The notes below the pieces were generated by a model, which searched no databases, was not told the origin of the DNA, and was given only the letters and a program-made list of their open reading frames with translations. The position numbers and the translations under genes were made by a program. A stretch of 64,000 bases of DNA from Fratercula arctica. Taxonomy: Eukaryota > Chordata > Aves > Charadriiformes > Alcidae. How positions within the stretch are numbered: position 1 is the stretch's first letter; every line of letters begins with the position of its first letter. Positions 13,701 to 25,700 of this stretch are shown piece after piece. The stretch spans positions 11,464,001-11,528,000 of the forward strand of contig CANTUZ010000005.1 in the NCBI GenBank assembly GCA_947846985.1. Direction: 5' to 3'.

Positions 13701-16700
13701 GTGATCGGTGTCTGTCAAAATAATATTTTTTGCCCACAGACTCAAAGCACCGAAAACCTTAAAACAAAGATGTGAATGAATACCTGCAGAATAAATGCCA
13801 AAAGAGCAAATTCAACATTATAAAAACATTCAAATTTCTTTGTAATTTCACATTTCAAAAAACATGTCAGAAATTCCACCCATTTTAAACAAGTTTGGAG
13901 CCCACCACCTGATGAGATGAGACCAAAGCTTCCCTTCTTTTTATGTTAACACAGTTCATGAAGAAAAGGAAAGAGACTTGGGGAAATATTTACATGACTA
14001 ATACGTATACTTGGATCAAACATTAATACATAATGTCTTCTGATCTTCAGCAACATGATCTCTCATGCAAAAAAGCCAAGTCATCTGCAAACATGTCATG
14101 CCTTCGAAAACATAAATATTAATGCAGAATTCAGTGCATTTCAGAATTCATTGTTTTGATTGGAATGTGAGGAATGAGTGAGCCAGAAGTGAATTAAAGC
14201 CAATTATAGTAACTAATTGCCATAATGTTGTGGGCAAAGGCAGACCATAGCCCTTGCTTGAGGTTGGAATACATACAGAAGCAACTTTCATTGGCGTTTT
14301 ATAGCTGTAGCAATCTAGAAGAAATTGAGAGGAATAGAAATTACTCTTCTTGTTGGAGTTACTGAAAGGCTGACGTTTGAATTTGAGACATTTCAAGAAG
14401 TTTTGTCTTTACTCTTTTCTTAAAATCACATATGTTTAAAAACTGCAAGATCTTTTTCATTATAAAGCATTAGCATAAATATAATAAAGGACGGTTACCT
14501 TTACAGAATCCTGACATGTCTGATTTTCATTAACACACATCTAGGCAGGTAATGCTGCCCTGCTTTGAGAATGAAAGATCAGCCCGGCTTTTCAAAAAAG
14601 CCCATCTGTGTACGTATTTCCCATCCAAATGGCCCTAGTGGCAACAATTTCAGAACCCATTTTGAACCAGTATAAAGAGGAGGAAAGACAGAGCAACTCC
14701 TGAGCCTGCCAGACACAGCAAACACCACCTCCACACTTCTAATGCCACAATGGCATCTATAACGTCAAGTAGCTTTCAAGTCTTAGGAAGCATTAACTAT
14801 GTAAAGTTAAACTAGTATCATCTGCTCCGAAACCGTGGTTTTTGGAAGGCACCCAGTTCAGCAGCAGCTCGAGACCTGAGCAGCAGCCTGTTTGCTTTCA
14901 AAGAAGCACCACTGCCAATTCCAGCTACGCGAAGGGACAAAGCATTACTGCTTTGAAAGGGGTGCATTTACAACAGCACGTGCTTCCTGGAGACTGGGAG
15001 CACTGGGGCTTTTGGAGAGAGCTCAACACAAGAGCAGTAGGAGGATTTGGGCCTCCAGCTCGAGGGAGGTCTGCTCACGTGGCCAGAAGAAGGCAGAAGT
15101 CCCAAATTAGGCTTGTTAAATTCATTCAGAACTTAACCCAGTAGCTTCTTCCTCTAGTAGCATTACTGTGGGCAAAACAAGGAATATTTAGTTTTATTGT
15201 GTAAATGATTTTGACAGAGTGTGGGGGAACTAACAAACTTGATCCTCTTACATTGCTCATTTTGTCTAGCTTGTTTCTTTTCCATACACTGTGTCCTGTC
15301 TTGTCCACTAGCATTCCAGGGCATGGACTGCCCAGTGCTAGGTATACCCCTCTAGGAATAGGATTTGTTAGTGATTTGACTTCTTGGGCCTTCTGCATCA
15401 CCACCCCAATTCCAAGCTATTGTACTGATATTTTAGCAGGAATAAGTGAAACATTATGAGAACAGCATGAACATCTGATGCCTCTCAAAGCTTCAGTGCC
15501 AAACAAATCATCACCTTCTGCAGACACAGAAACCTCTTCTGATGTTTCCATGCCACTGCCTCTGCCTGAAATGATCAAGTAAAGATGGCAGAAATGAGTC
15601 TGCTCCAAAACTGTAAATTGTGCAAAGAGTAAATTTAGTTTTACCCAAATTGCTTTGTCCACTGCAATTAAGGAAGTGCCAAGTATTGTCTTAAGTGGTA
15701 TTTGTTGCCGTACGTTTTCATTATGCAAATCATCTCCCCCTCAGACAGCAAACACTCGACTGTGCATGGTGGCTTTTTCTTTGGCAGGGAAGAGGGAATA
15801 GTTCATTGGGAATAACATTTCTTGTTCTTTAACAATGTTGTCTTTAGCAACACTTTCAAAAAACGCATTTCTGTCATTCAGTCAACTCTAGTGAGGCTCA
15901 GTTTGAAATAATTTAAAAAAAAAAAATCACACAATCTTTCCATTAAATTATTGGGACTATTCTTTCTGGGATTTGTTTTTTTTTTTTTCTTGAAATACAA
16001 AGGAAGAAATTACAACTTAACAATTGCAGAGCAAGCAAAAGAAAGAAGAGGAAGGGGAGGAAGACTTAGGAAAGCTCTTTTGGAGAACCTGCTGTTTAAA
16101 AAGAACCACAACATCAGCTTTAAAAACAAAAACTAAAATTAAAAGAAAACCGTGACAGAGCAAAGGAAGGCAAAATAAACAAACTAACTAAATAAAACAA
16201 GGCCACTGTTAACAGATATTAGTTCACCATTAGGTGCAGCTTCCAGGGGTCCAGAAGATAGCAGGAGCTTGCCAACAGCACTCCAGAGCCAGAAGCAAAG
16301 GTAAAGCTTTACCCACAGTTATGACCTGATTTTCCTGTACACGATATAAGATCCCAAATACATGTAACTTAGCATGACCTTTATGACATTTGTCAATATG
16401 TAAAAAAACCAAACCAAACCATAAGGAAAGGAGGTAACAGAAGTCAGAGAAGCAGACAAATGCCACTTGTGTATGCAATACAAGCAACTCCCATGCTCAC
16501 CAACACCAATTTATCATTCCCAGGAAGGATAAGTCCCAACACCAGGCACCTCCTGATCTGCTGCAGAGGGAATAACTTGTCAGGGACCCTGATGTATATC
16601 CCCTTCGCAAGGGACACACGTGTGATTATACCACCACAGTGAAACTCTCTGGCCTTTGGCTCAGGCCACAACAAAGATAACATAACAGCATCCACCAGAA

Positions 16701-19700
16701 GAGGAATATGTGAAACGAGCGCAAAGTCACTATTAAGTCTCTGTCCTCAGGAAATATTTTTAAAAGGAAAAGATGAAACAAGGAGACTTACAAAGAACTA
16801 CATTTATTTTTGTTTACAGCAGATATCATAAATAAAGCTAAAACAATTTTCACTGTGTGCAAAATACAGAATTTCCATGTGAAAATTTAAATACAGCGTT
16901 AAAAACTATTTAATAAAAATGTTCAGTTAGGATTATAAAGTAAGATGAAGACAGAAGATTTAGGAGGAGAAAGACAGAATCCTCACTGGCCAGGAAGAGC
17001 TAGGAAGACTCTGCAACAGATGGTAAAAAACACAGCCACGGGAAGTGATTTGAAATGGCAGACCTTTATGTCACAACCTTCATCTCAAAGCATGCAGAGC
17101 TTTGTAACAAAACACCATAGCCCTGAAATACATAGCAAGTCACGTCCTAACCATTTGTGCAGGAAGTGACGCTTAAAATACAGAGAGGTTTCTGTGTGGG
17201 CACAGTGTGGGCACTTTCAAAGCCATCAAGACACTTTAGGATACCCACACAAATAAATACTATTGCTTTAATCACGCGAACATACAGGTCAGCAAGATAA
17301 GGTGTGGGGCTCTGACCCTGCGGCCCTTCTGCATTCCTGGCCGAGGCGTGTGAAATGGGGCAAGTGGCAGAGGATGTTTGGCCTCTCCTGAAAATTGTTG
17401 CTTAGATCCATTCCCGGAGGCCCTTCCCTTTGAAAGGAATCCTCAGCAGGGAAGGCTGGGTCATGACCATATCAACCAAAACCTTAGCAGGTTTGCTTAT
17501 CAGCCTGAGCCCTTGGTTCTTGTTTGGATTCATTTCCCCTTCCAGATTATCAACGTGTGACTACACATACTGGAACTTATATAAAAAAGTATGTACAAAA
17601 TAGTCACACAAATTTGTCACGAAGCGTAGTGGCAATGTCTCATGCAGCAAGACAAATCCATTCAGAGTGGCAAATGGGGCCTAGTTAATTAGTTAAGAAA
17701 GCAATTCAAACCAAAACATTCTGGTTATATAAACTTGACATTTTTGATATTACTGACCAAAAATAGCATGCACATCTACGTACTGCTGTTAGGCCTGCCT
17801 ACTATGTTACCTAGGGTGGAAGACTGGAATTTACATTGCTTTGACTACTTTTTCCAACAGAATCCTTTTATATCATACTTTTCCAGTATGAAAGCAAAGA
17901 TGTGCTTACAAAGCGCCACAGTGCTCAAACATTGCTTGCTTATTGCATATTTGAGCTCAGTGGCAGCAGGTGTTCACGCTAACCAGGAGAATCAGCTGGC
18001 TAATCTTGTCCTGACCTTATTTTAAACCTTTCCTTCAATACTTGGAAAGAAATAAGGCTTTAACTAGTTCTTTCAAAAAACAATGTACCTGCCTAACTTA
18101 CCTTAAAGGCGCAAGGAAGCGAACATGCACAGACACAGGGAGAAAAACATTCTCTACAGAGAGCGCAGATGTTACCTTTTCTAGAACTGTGAACTCAGCA
18201 ACAGGTTAAATGATCATGCCAAAGCTCACATCCATTAATATACCAGACACACACAGTTTGCTCCAAAATCTTAAAAAAACCCCACGCAATGAAATGCTGT
18301 CAAACAACAGTGTTAGTCACACAATTTTGGAACTGGCAAGCGGAAAAAAAATCACCTGAGAGCAGAAAGGCTTCAGCCAGTGAGCGGGTGCAGCACCGGA
18401 ATGATGAATTGGACTAAAAGCAACGAGGGAAGTTGACAGAGAAGACAGCAGGAAAAAAAACACAGAACTTAACTTGGTTATAGAGGAAAGCATCAGAAAG
18501 ATTACATAGGCACAAAGAAGAATGGGCCAAAATGAAACCACCTTTTTTCATTAAATCATGAATAAGGACAAATAGGTACAAATCTTACTAGAATATTAAG
18601 ATGAGGTTAAAAAAAAAAAAAAAAATAAGATCTACCAATTTGATTGATACCAATAAAAAACCTTCCCAACAGAATGACCTGCAAACTCCTAGTGGAATAT
18701 GCAGCGTTCCTCAGGAAAGTGTTTTCATTATGCAAGTTCCTGAATTCTGTTGTGGGACTGTAGGGATTTTATTCCCCATTATATAAAAATATATAAAGCC
18801 AATACCATATTTTTATTTTTTTATTTTATTTTTTAAATTTTCTACTCTTTTTACTTGTTTTAAATTCATTTGACACCAGGGACTTCCAAGTTTCTTACTA
18901 TATTCACCATTTTCTGTAAGTTATGCTCGCTCTGCTGAAAAGCGGAAAATTTCCTGTAGTAAACAGCAGGAGAAAATGTTCCTAAGACTGTGCTGCTGAC
19001 ACACTGAAATCAAAATTGATGGCAAGCCAAATTTTGAAACTTTACCACTTAGCATTTTGCTGTGCTGCAGGAGTAACATGGTAAATCACATTGCAGATGT
19101 TTTCTTTTTTAGGGTGAAACAATTACTATCATTAGCAAATAATTAAAAAGTATACAGTGTTCCAAAGTAGGTTTTTTTAAATGCCATGAAAGAGGTACAG
19201 ATACATTTCTTTACATATATACAGATGCCCCCCATGTCACTATAATTGTCGCTGTGTCTAGTCAATATTCTAGCAAAGTTTTGCTGAATATATGCTTGCG
19301 AATCAATGGCAATTTATTTCAAATGAATGCTTCCTTATACCTAAACAATTTTCTTCAAGCACTTTTTCAAGTTCTATGCATATACTTAATTTTTTTCCCA
19401 AAATACATAAGCACTCTAAAATGTGAAAAGCTTTATCCTCATATTTTAAAGGAAGTCAAACTATCTAGAAGAAAAATCCAGTTTGCCGTTTATTTTACAG
19501 AGAAGACACATTTCCTTTTAATACCTAGCAAAGAAAACAATTCAAATAATCTTCTCCCACTTTACATTAAAAACATCAAAAAACTGCCAGCCCATAAGCA
19601 GTGCAGTCATTTAAGACCACTGGAAGGTGATCATCAACTTTGGTATGAACTGAATGCAACATTATTTCCTATTATTTAAGCCACATTCTTTTGGCTGGAA

Positions 19701-22700
19701 ATAAATGCTACAGACTCTTTTAATTTTAGGCTATACATATTACCATGTTGATGCATTTACCCATTTTCTGGTTAACTTCTGAATTTAAACATTTAAGTAT
19801 CTGAAAGGCAGAGAGCATGCTTACCTCACTGGCTAACTAGGCTGAAAGTAAATCGGAATTTGGGATGTTGGTGTCTCTTTGCTGTTAAATAGTTTATTTA
19901 ACCTCTCCCAAAACTTTCTGGTTAAGGTAGACCTTTTTGAGAAACATCTGAAAGAAATTTACCTAACAGCTGCCCCAGATTATGGAATTTCACTTTTCTG
20001 CCATCAGCTTTATACATTGAAATTAATGAAATACCCAACTTAGAAGTAATCTCCCTAGAATACATTTGTAGGTTTTCGTCGTTTGTTTTAAATTTGTACT
20101 TTTAAAAAATTCCAAAAGACAACAGGAGCAGTGCCTACCCAGAGACACAACAGCAGTGATTTCACTTAGATGAGTGCTCCATAACTTGATATTCCTCAAA
20201 TCAGCCACCTAATGAGGAAGCCTTGACTTGAGGAATGAGTCAACACTACCGGTTTCTTTGACTTACAGTTTCAATCAAGCCTTCACTCAACTAAGATTTG
20301 CTCTTCGAATTTATTTCAAAACTTTAAATAAATTAGTAGTACAGATTATACCCACTATCAACAAAGGGTATCTATCACATGTAAGAAATGTAAAAGGCAT
20401 GACTAGGAGCAATGGGAATTAACTACATGTATTTTTTAAAACATATTCATGCAAGTTATAAACCTCATAACCCAGAGCAAAGATGAAAGCAAGAAAAAAA
20501 AAAAAAAAAAAAAAGGTATGCGCCATATTCAGGTTTCAAAACCCATTCATTTGTCATCAATATTCCACAAACATCTGAAAGAATGCATATTCTTTCTTGG
20601 TCTAACAAAAAAAAAAAAAAAGGGGAGGGTGGAGAGGGACAGGGCAAAGAATGGTTTTAAAATGTATCACCCCCCCAATGGTCTGATCACAGGGTAAAAC
20701 AGGGCAGGGAGGGTAAATCTACAAAATATCCTTCATCCGTCTCCGTGTTCTGGAAATGTGTCTGGACACTGTCCTTCATGCTCTAACATACAGTAAATTT
20801 TATACTGAAAATTTTGATTGCACCTCTTTTATATCAGAAGGAATTAATTTCATTTCAGTGACATTAAATTGTATGAAAAGTAAAAAAAAAAAAAAAAAAA
20901 CCAATCAAAAAAAACCCCAAACCTCAAGAAAATTGTGAGGCCGGTAAGTTTGAAAATCTGAAAGGCACAACTGAGCAAGACACATAGAAGAATTTAAACC
21001 CTATAGAATTTTTTCACCCATTCAAGCACATTTTCAAGTGATAGCTCTGCTTCCCGGTACATATGAGTAAGTACCTCTAGAAGAGCACAGAGGAATGGCA
21101 CACCAAGGCTTAAGAGTTCGTACAAGTAGGTATAGTTATATGCATTGTCCCTGAAATGAAGATTGGTAGCGTGCAGAAAACCATGCATCCAGTTAGACAG
21201 GCGTCTGGGAATGTCAAGCAGATCCCTCGTCACCCGAAGGGGCCAGCTTAGCGTGCCCCTAAAGAAGGAAGTCAGGATACCTGGGGACCTGTCCTCTGGA
21301 CTGCTAGCAGTAGACAAAGTGCTTTCTGTGGTGGTCTCTGTGGCTTTGGGTTCCTCTTTCTTCCATGCTTCTGTAGCCTCCTTATATAAAAGCATTAAAA
21401 AATGTTAAATATACTTCTAAAAAATGGAAAAATCCTTTAATCTGTTACTGTTTTCAAATTTTTAAGTATATGGTCATTTCCAATTGCTCTTAAGTTCAAC
21501 TTTACTTTGTATAGGAAAAGCTAGTTTCCATTGAGAACCAGACTATAAATACACTAATTTTACAGGACCAAGAGGGTGTATTTTAGTATTGATTTTACAA
21601 CTTCTGGACATCAGGTAGAAAACATCTTACACAAACACAAAAGTACTGCACCCTGCTCCAGATAAAGCTGCCTCAACATTTCATGCATTAGTCACATAAC
21701 CAATACGCACCTTTCCCTGGATCTGTAATGTTGCTCTTCTCTTTCTGTGTTTAGTACTGATTTTGCAGTGCGTAAAATGAGGTTTACAGTAAAATTTACC
21801 TACAAGAGAAAAAATAAGTTATATGATATTTTATCTATCTGCCTATGGGCTGAAACCCCACTGTTGCATCTACAAAAAGATGAAATCAGGATAATAAATG
21901 GTTGGGCAGCAAGAGGAATAAGAAACTTGCCACCCACTCTGAATAGCTCACAGCTCTGAACGGGTTTCTTTTACAGCACACAGATTTGCACATTTGTTAA
22001 ATAAGGCAAGGTCATTTATCTACTACACAGGTTTTAAGATTAATGAAATGCAGAAAGACAAGATTCTAACAAATCACAAACCAACACAAGACATCAAGCA
22101 GCAAAAAGTCAAATAATCAGTTCAAAAAAGTCTTTGCAGAAGATTCTCTTGATTGCCAAAGAACCACCGTTGGCCTTGAGTCTTTAATCCTTTTGTAGAA
22201 GGAGAACCAGGTTGATACTCCGATCTACTCAAATCATTTGGAAGTGACAAGGGAATTCCAATTCAGTTTAATAATTTCCCTCTAACCCCCCTCCAAAAAA
22301 ATGGGGAGGGCGGGGTGGAGAGGGGGGAATAATTCCCCATCTCCAAACCCCAGGCTGTAGGTGGGCCTGAGTGCCCAAGATCTGAACCTCCTGTTCTGCA
22401 GCAGACTGGAATAAATTACACTGCTGCTTGGCCAGTACTACTGCTTTCAACTCCTGAGGCATTACAGCTTGAAAGAAATAACCTATATTCCCCCCATCCA
22501 TGTAAATCTGCCACTATCATGGCTTATCCTTATAGATCATGTTATTTAATGGTCAGTTATAAACAAGAGATGAAAATAATTCTGTATTTTTGGAGAAAAA
22601 TCACCTTTCCCCCCTCTCCCTGTTTTGACCTGTGATTGGACAAACTGCATTTTGGTCATTCAACTTATTTACCACTGAGGATTTCTTCATTTAAAGCTCA

Positions 22701-25700
22701 GGTGTCTCACAACTGGATTCTTCTGAAAGACTAGAACTGCAAGTACAAGGACTTGAAGATTAGACACAAACAACACACTTGGCAGACCTCCTCCTGACCG
22801 AGCTTCTCGGCCAGGTCTTTTTCCCTAGTTCCATTAAAAGCATCAATACTGAGACATTTTAAAATATTCTTAAATAGCTCCTATATTACCTTCTTCAACA
22901 TCAAAGGCATAAATTCCTAAACGGAGTGTTGTAGAACATATTTCACACTTGAAGCACTCCCTGTGAAAGAAGTGGCCTTCTGCACTCAGCCGCTCCATGA
23001 CATATACCCGTTTTTTGCAGAAATAACAAATGTCACTCCCCCCAATAGACTGAGGAAATTCTTTTCGCAGAGATCCCTGTTAAAAGATAAAAAAAGAAAC
23101 GTACCATAAAGCTGTTGCTCTACACCCAGATATAAATTGTTATAAAGTGGGCAGCTGCTTTAGCTGCCTGAAGTTTTACACAGCATCCTCCACACACAAT
23201 TAAAATAAGAATCAGTCAGCTTTTTTATTACTCATTTGCTGTGATTCTGTAGGTTTATGCAGCAATTCATAAATCAGACATCACAAGGACGTTAAGGGGT
23301 GAGTTTTCAACTAAGATTTGCATCCAGCTTCCCTCTGGGAGTCCACCAGCATTTTGTGTTTACTCAGGTACAAGAGCAGCACCAGCCCCAGACGCCCGTT
23401 TCCCACCCTGCGCCGCGCTGGCTCAGGCACTCACGTCTGATGGCCGGGGGCATCGGTGTTCCTCAGAAGAGGGCAAAGGCAAACCTCGCCAGCCTCACAC
23501 AACAGACATGCATTTGGAGCTAAGAAAACAGACACCCTGAAAACTCAGTTCATGCACACTCTGGAGGAAAATGTAGGCTCGTGCTTTAAGGTCCAGGAAG
23601 AAAGACTGACAGTCTTTGATGCTGGTGTTTGAACCCTCTCAGCCATGTTCCTCCTGAGACTACAGCCCAAGCTGGGGCTTGGCTTGTTTCAAAAAAACCA
23701 ATTTAGTTCCTACCACAGACATTCAGAATATTTTTAACTCATTGTATGATTCATATTAACAACTTGAAACTATTTTGAAAGTTTTTGTTGAATTTGGGCT
23801 GGCAATTAACATTCTAATTGCCACAAATCCCATCCTCTGTGGATATACATGCAAAAGGTACAGAAAAATAAATTATAAATGGATTAGATGCTACTGAGCT
23901 TCCCCTTTCGTATTAGAGGCAGGTATGAGGATGTTACTTTGCATTATTGTATTATGCTTAGTTATAGGTCAGTACAGATGAGCATCCTGTCCCTACCACA
24001 GCCACCACCATCTCCCTCCCCTTCCACCATCCCCGCTGCCACAGGAGAGGTACCACGCATGGGACAGAGGAGGCGCAGGCTTGGCAGTGTCCAGACACAT
24101 TCAGACAGCAGCACACAGTCCACACAATTCATCTTTAATTTGCCAGCAAAAGGCGGCCTCGAAACAGTTTTTTAAATGTTAAGTGCAAGTCACAATTGTC
24201 ATTGTCACATTGTCTTGTCCTTAAAAGTTGAGAATCCTATTCCAAATCTGCCATTAGTAATCCATTTTGCTGTGATGGAGCATTTCAGAGCATGAAACTT
24301 TCCAAACGAACACCCATGCAAATGGAAAAACATATAAATGCATTTTTAAAAAGATGATGTTAACAGAACAGACAGTTACAATGAAGCAGAAATAACTGAG
24401 TTTAGTGTTGGCTAATAAGTAAGTGTCATCACCACAACGCAACACTTTACTTTGCTTCCCAATACCTGACAGCTCTGAGCAGTGGAGGCAGGAATGGGGC
24501 AAGAACCTGTAGCTCTGTCCAGAGACCGCTTCTGAATTCAACACAGAACAGTGTCAGAGTTTAAAACCAGCTCTCTTCAAAATGAGGCACGGTGATGCAG
24601 CATTTGAGTGTTAAAAATAACTGCACAGACATGTACTGTACAAAACTTTCTTTAGAAACCACCCTGATTAATAAATGTCTTCTGTTACTAATTGTACCAG
24701 TAATTACATTTAATAAAAGCCTCCTGAAGTTTTAATTCATGCAGACAAGTAATAAAAATATAAATGGAAGACATGGTGAGCAATGTTTCCAGCGCACCCC
24801 CATCACCATATTTTGCCAATATGCACTTGACTCCTTAATAAGTGCTAGACTAAGACCTTTCATAATGCTTAAAGTGCTCCACAACCTGGGTCTTAAGTTG
24901 TGATGATGTTCTGGAAGCACTACTCAAGTCAAGTTACTGTTTCTTGTGGGTTCAGTCTTACCAGTTCAAGGGGGGGAAGCTGTGGCTTGGGTCTGTGATC
25001 ATTCACATACAGATTGACAAGAACTTCAGCCACAGCTCCAATTGCACGCGAGACCTTCCCTACAGTCATCTAACCAGAAAAGGGGAGAAGATGAAGAATA
25101 GAAGGAAGAGCTTTAGTTATCCTGAAAAATGAATTTAATAAGAAAAGGACAAGAATGATCTGAAAACATGCAAACAATGATAAAGAGAAGCTAGGAGAAA
25201 GAGCTGAGGCAAAGTCTAGCAGAGCACAAGCATGTTCATGCATGATCAGCACGGTCCAGCTGGTGGCCACAGAAGGCTTCCATGCAGCCCATACATTTCT
25301 CCCTGTGAATGATAAAGAAATAGGTGCAAACGCTGCTCCCACAGCACAAGGCCTCCCGCTGCGTCCATGAAGAGGCTGAGATGGGAGCTACTGCCTGGCT
25401 ATCAGGGTTGGACCATTCACATAGATTAAAAAAACCCTATTGTTCACTTTGACTTCTTAGGACTTTGATGTCGTATTTCAGAATGGGGGTGGGGACTAAA
25501 CTTCATATTAATGGACCACAAACTGTGGCATTTCAGGAAACATTCTATGAAAGCATACTAGAAGTCCCACATGGAAATGTTTTGTTGATGCTCACAGAGC
25601 AACCATTCTGCCTCTCCCCAGTGACTCATCTTAATGCTAGGGAAAACTGGCGAAACTACGCTCATGAAAGGAAGGCATCTCCTTTAGTTTGCTTCATTAC

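Larger units (their letters stand above)
1733..16799. other. Long intron of the long MICAL2 isoform, no gene seen
   Basis: For the long form, everything from 1,733 to 21,280 is one 19.5 kb intron. The part below about 13 kb is GC-rich, so many chance ORFs appear on both strands; none shows a family I recognise or exon-like conservation in phase with MICAL2. From 13 to 16.8 kb the composition becomes AT-rich. Apart from a CR1 tail at 4.8 kb, a pyrimidine tract at 4,600-4,672, a C13T7 run at 9,361 and a small GC hairpin near 11,560, I see nothing specific. Confidence 0.7.
16800..20993 (-). other. Probable 3' UTR of the short MICAL2 form, extent unknown
   Basis: AT-rich non-coding sequence directly after the short-form stop codon. 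It contains several minus-strand AATAAA signals and, on the sense strand, three long U-tracts at 20,494-20,514, 20,607-20,621 and 20,882-20,900, plus one at 18,609-18,625. No conserved ORF. The lower boundary is arbitrary; for the long isoform the whole stretch is intron. Confidence 0.4.

Noticed and set aside
15417..15728. 103-codon minus-strand ORF with a protein-like acidic segment
   Set aside because: No family recognised, no splice or start context, and its N-terminal half lacks any recognisable domain. Could be part of an old insertion but cannot be supported.
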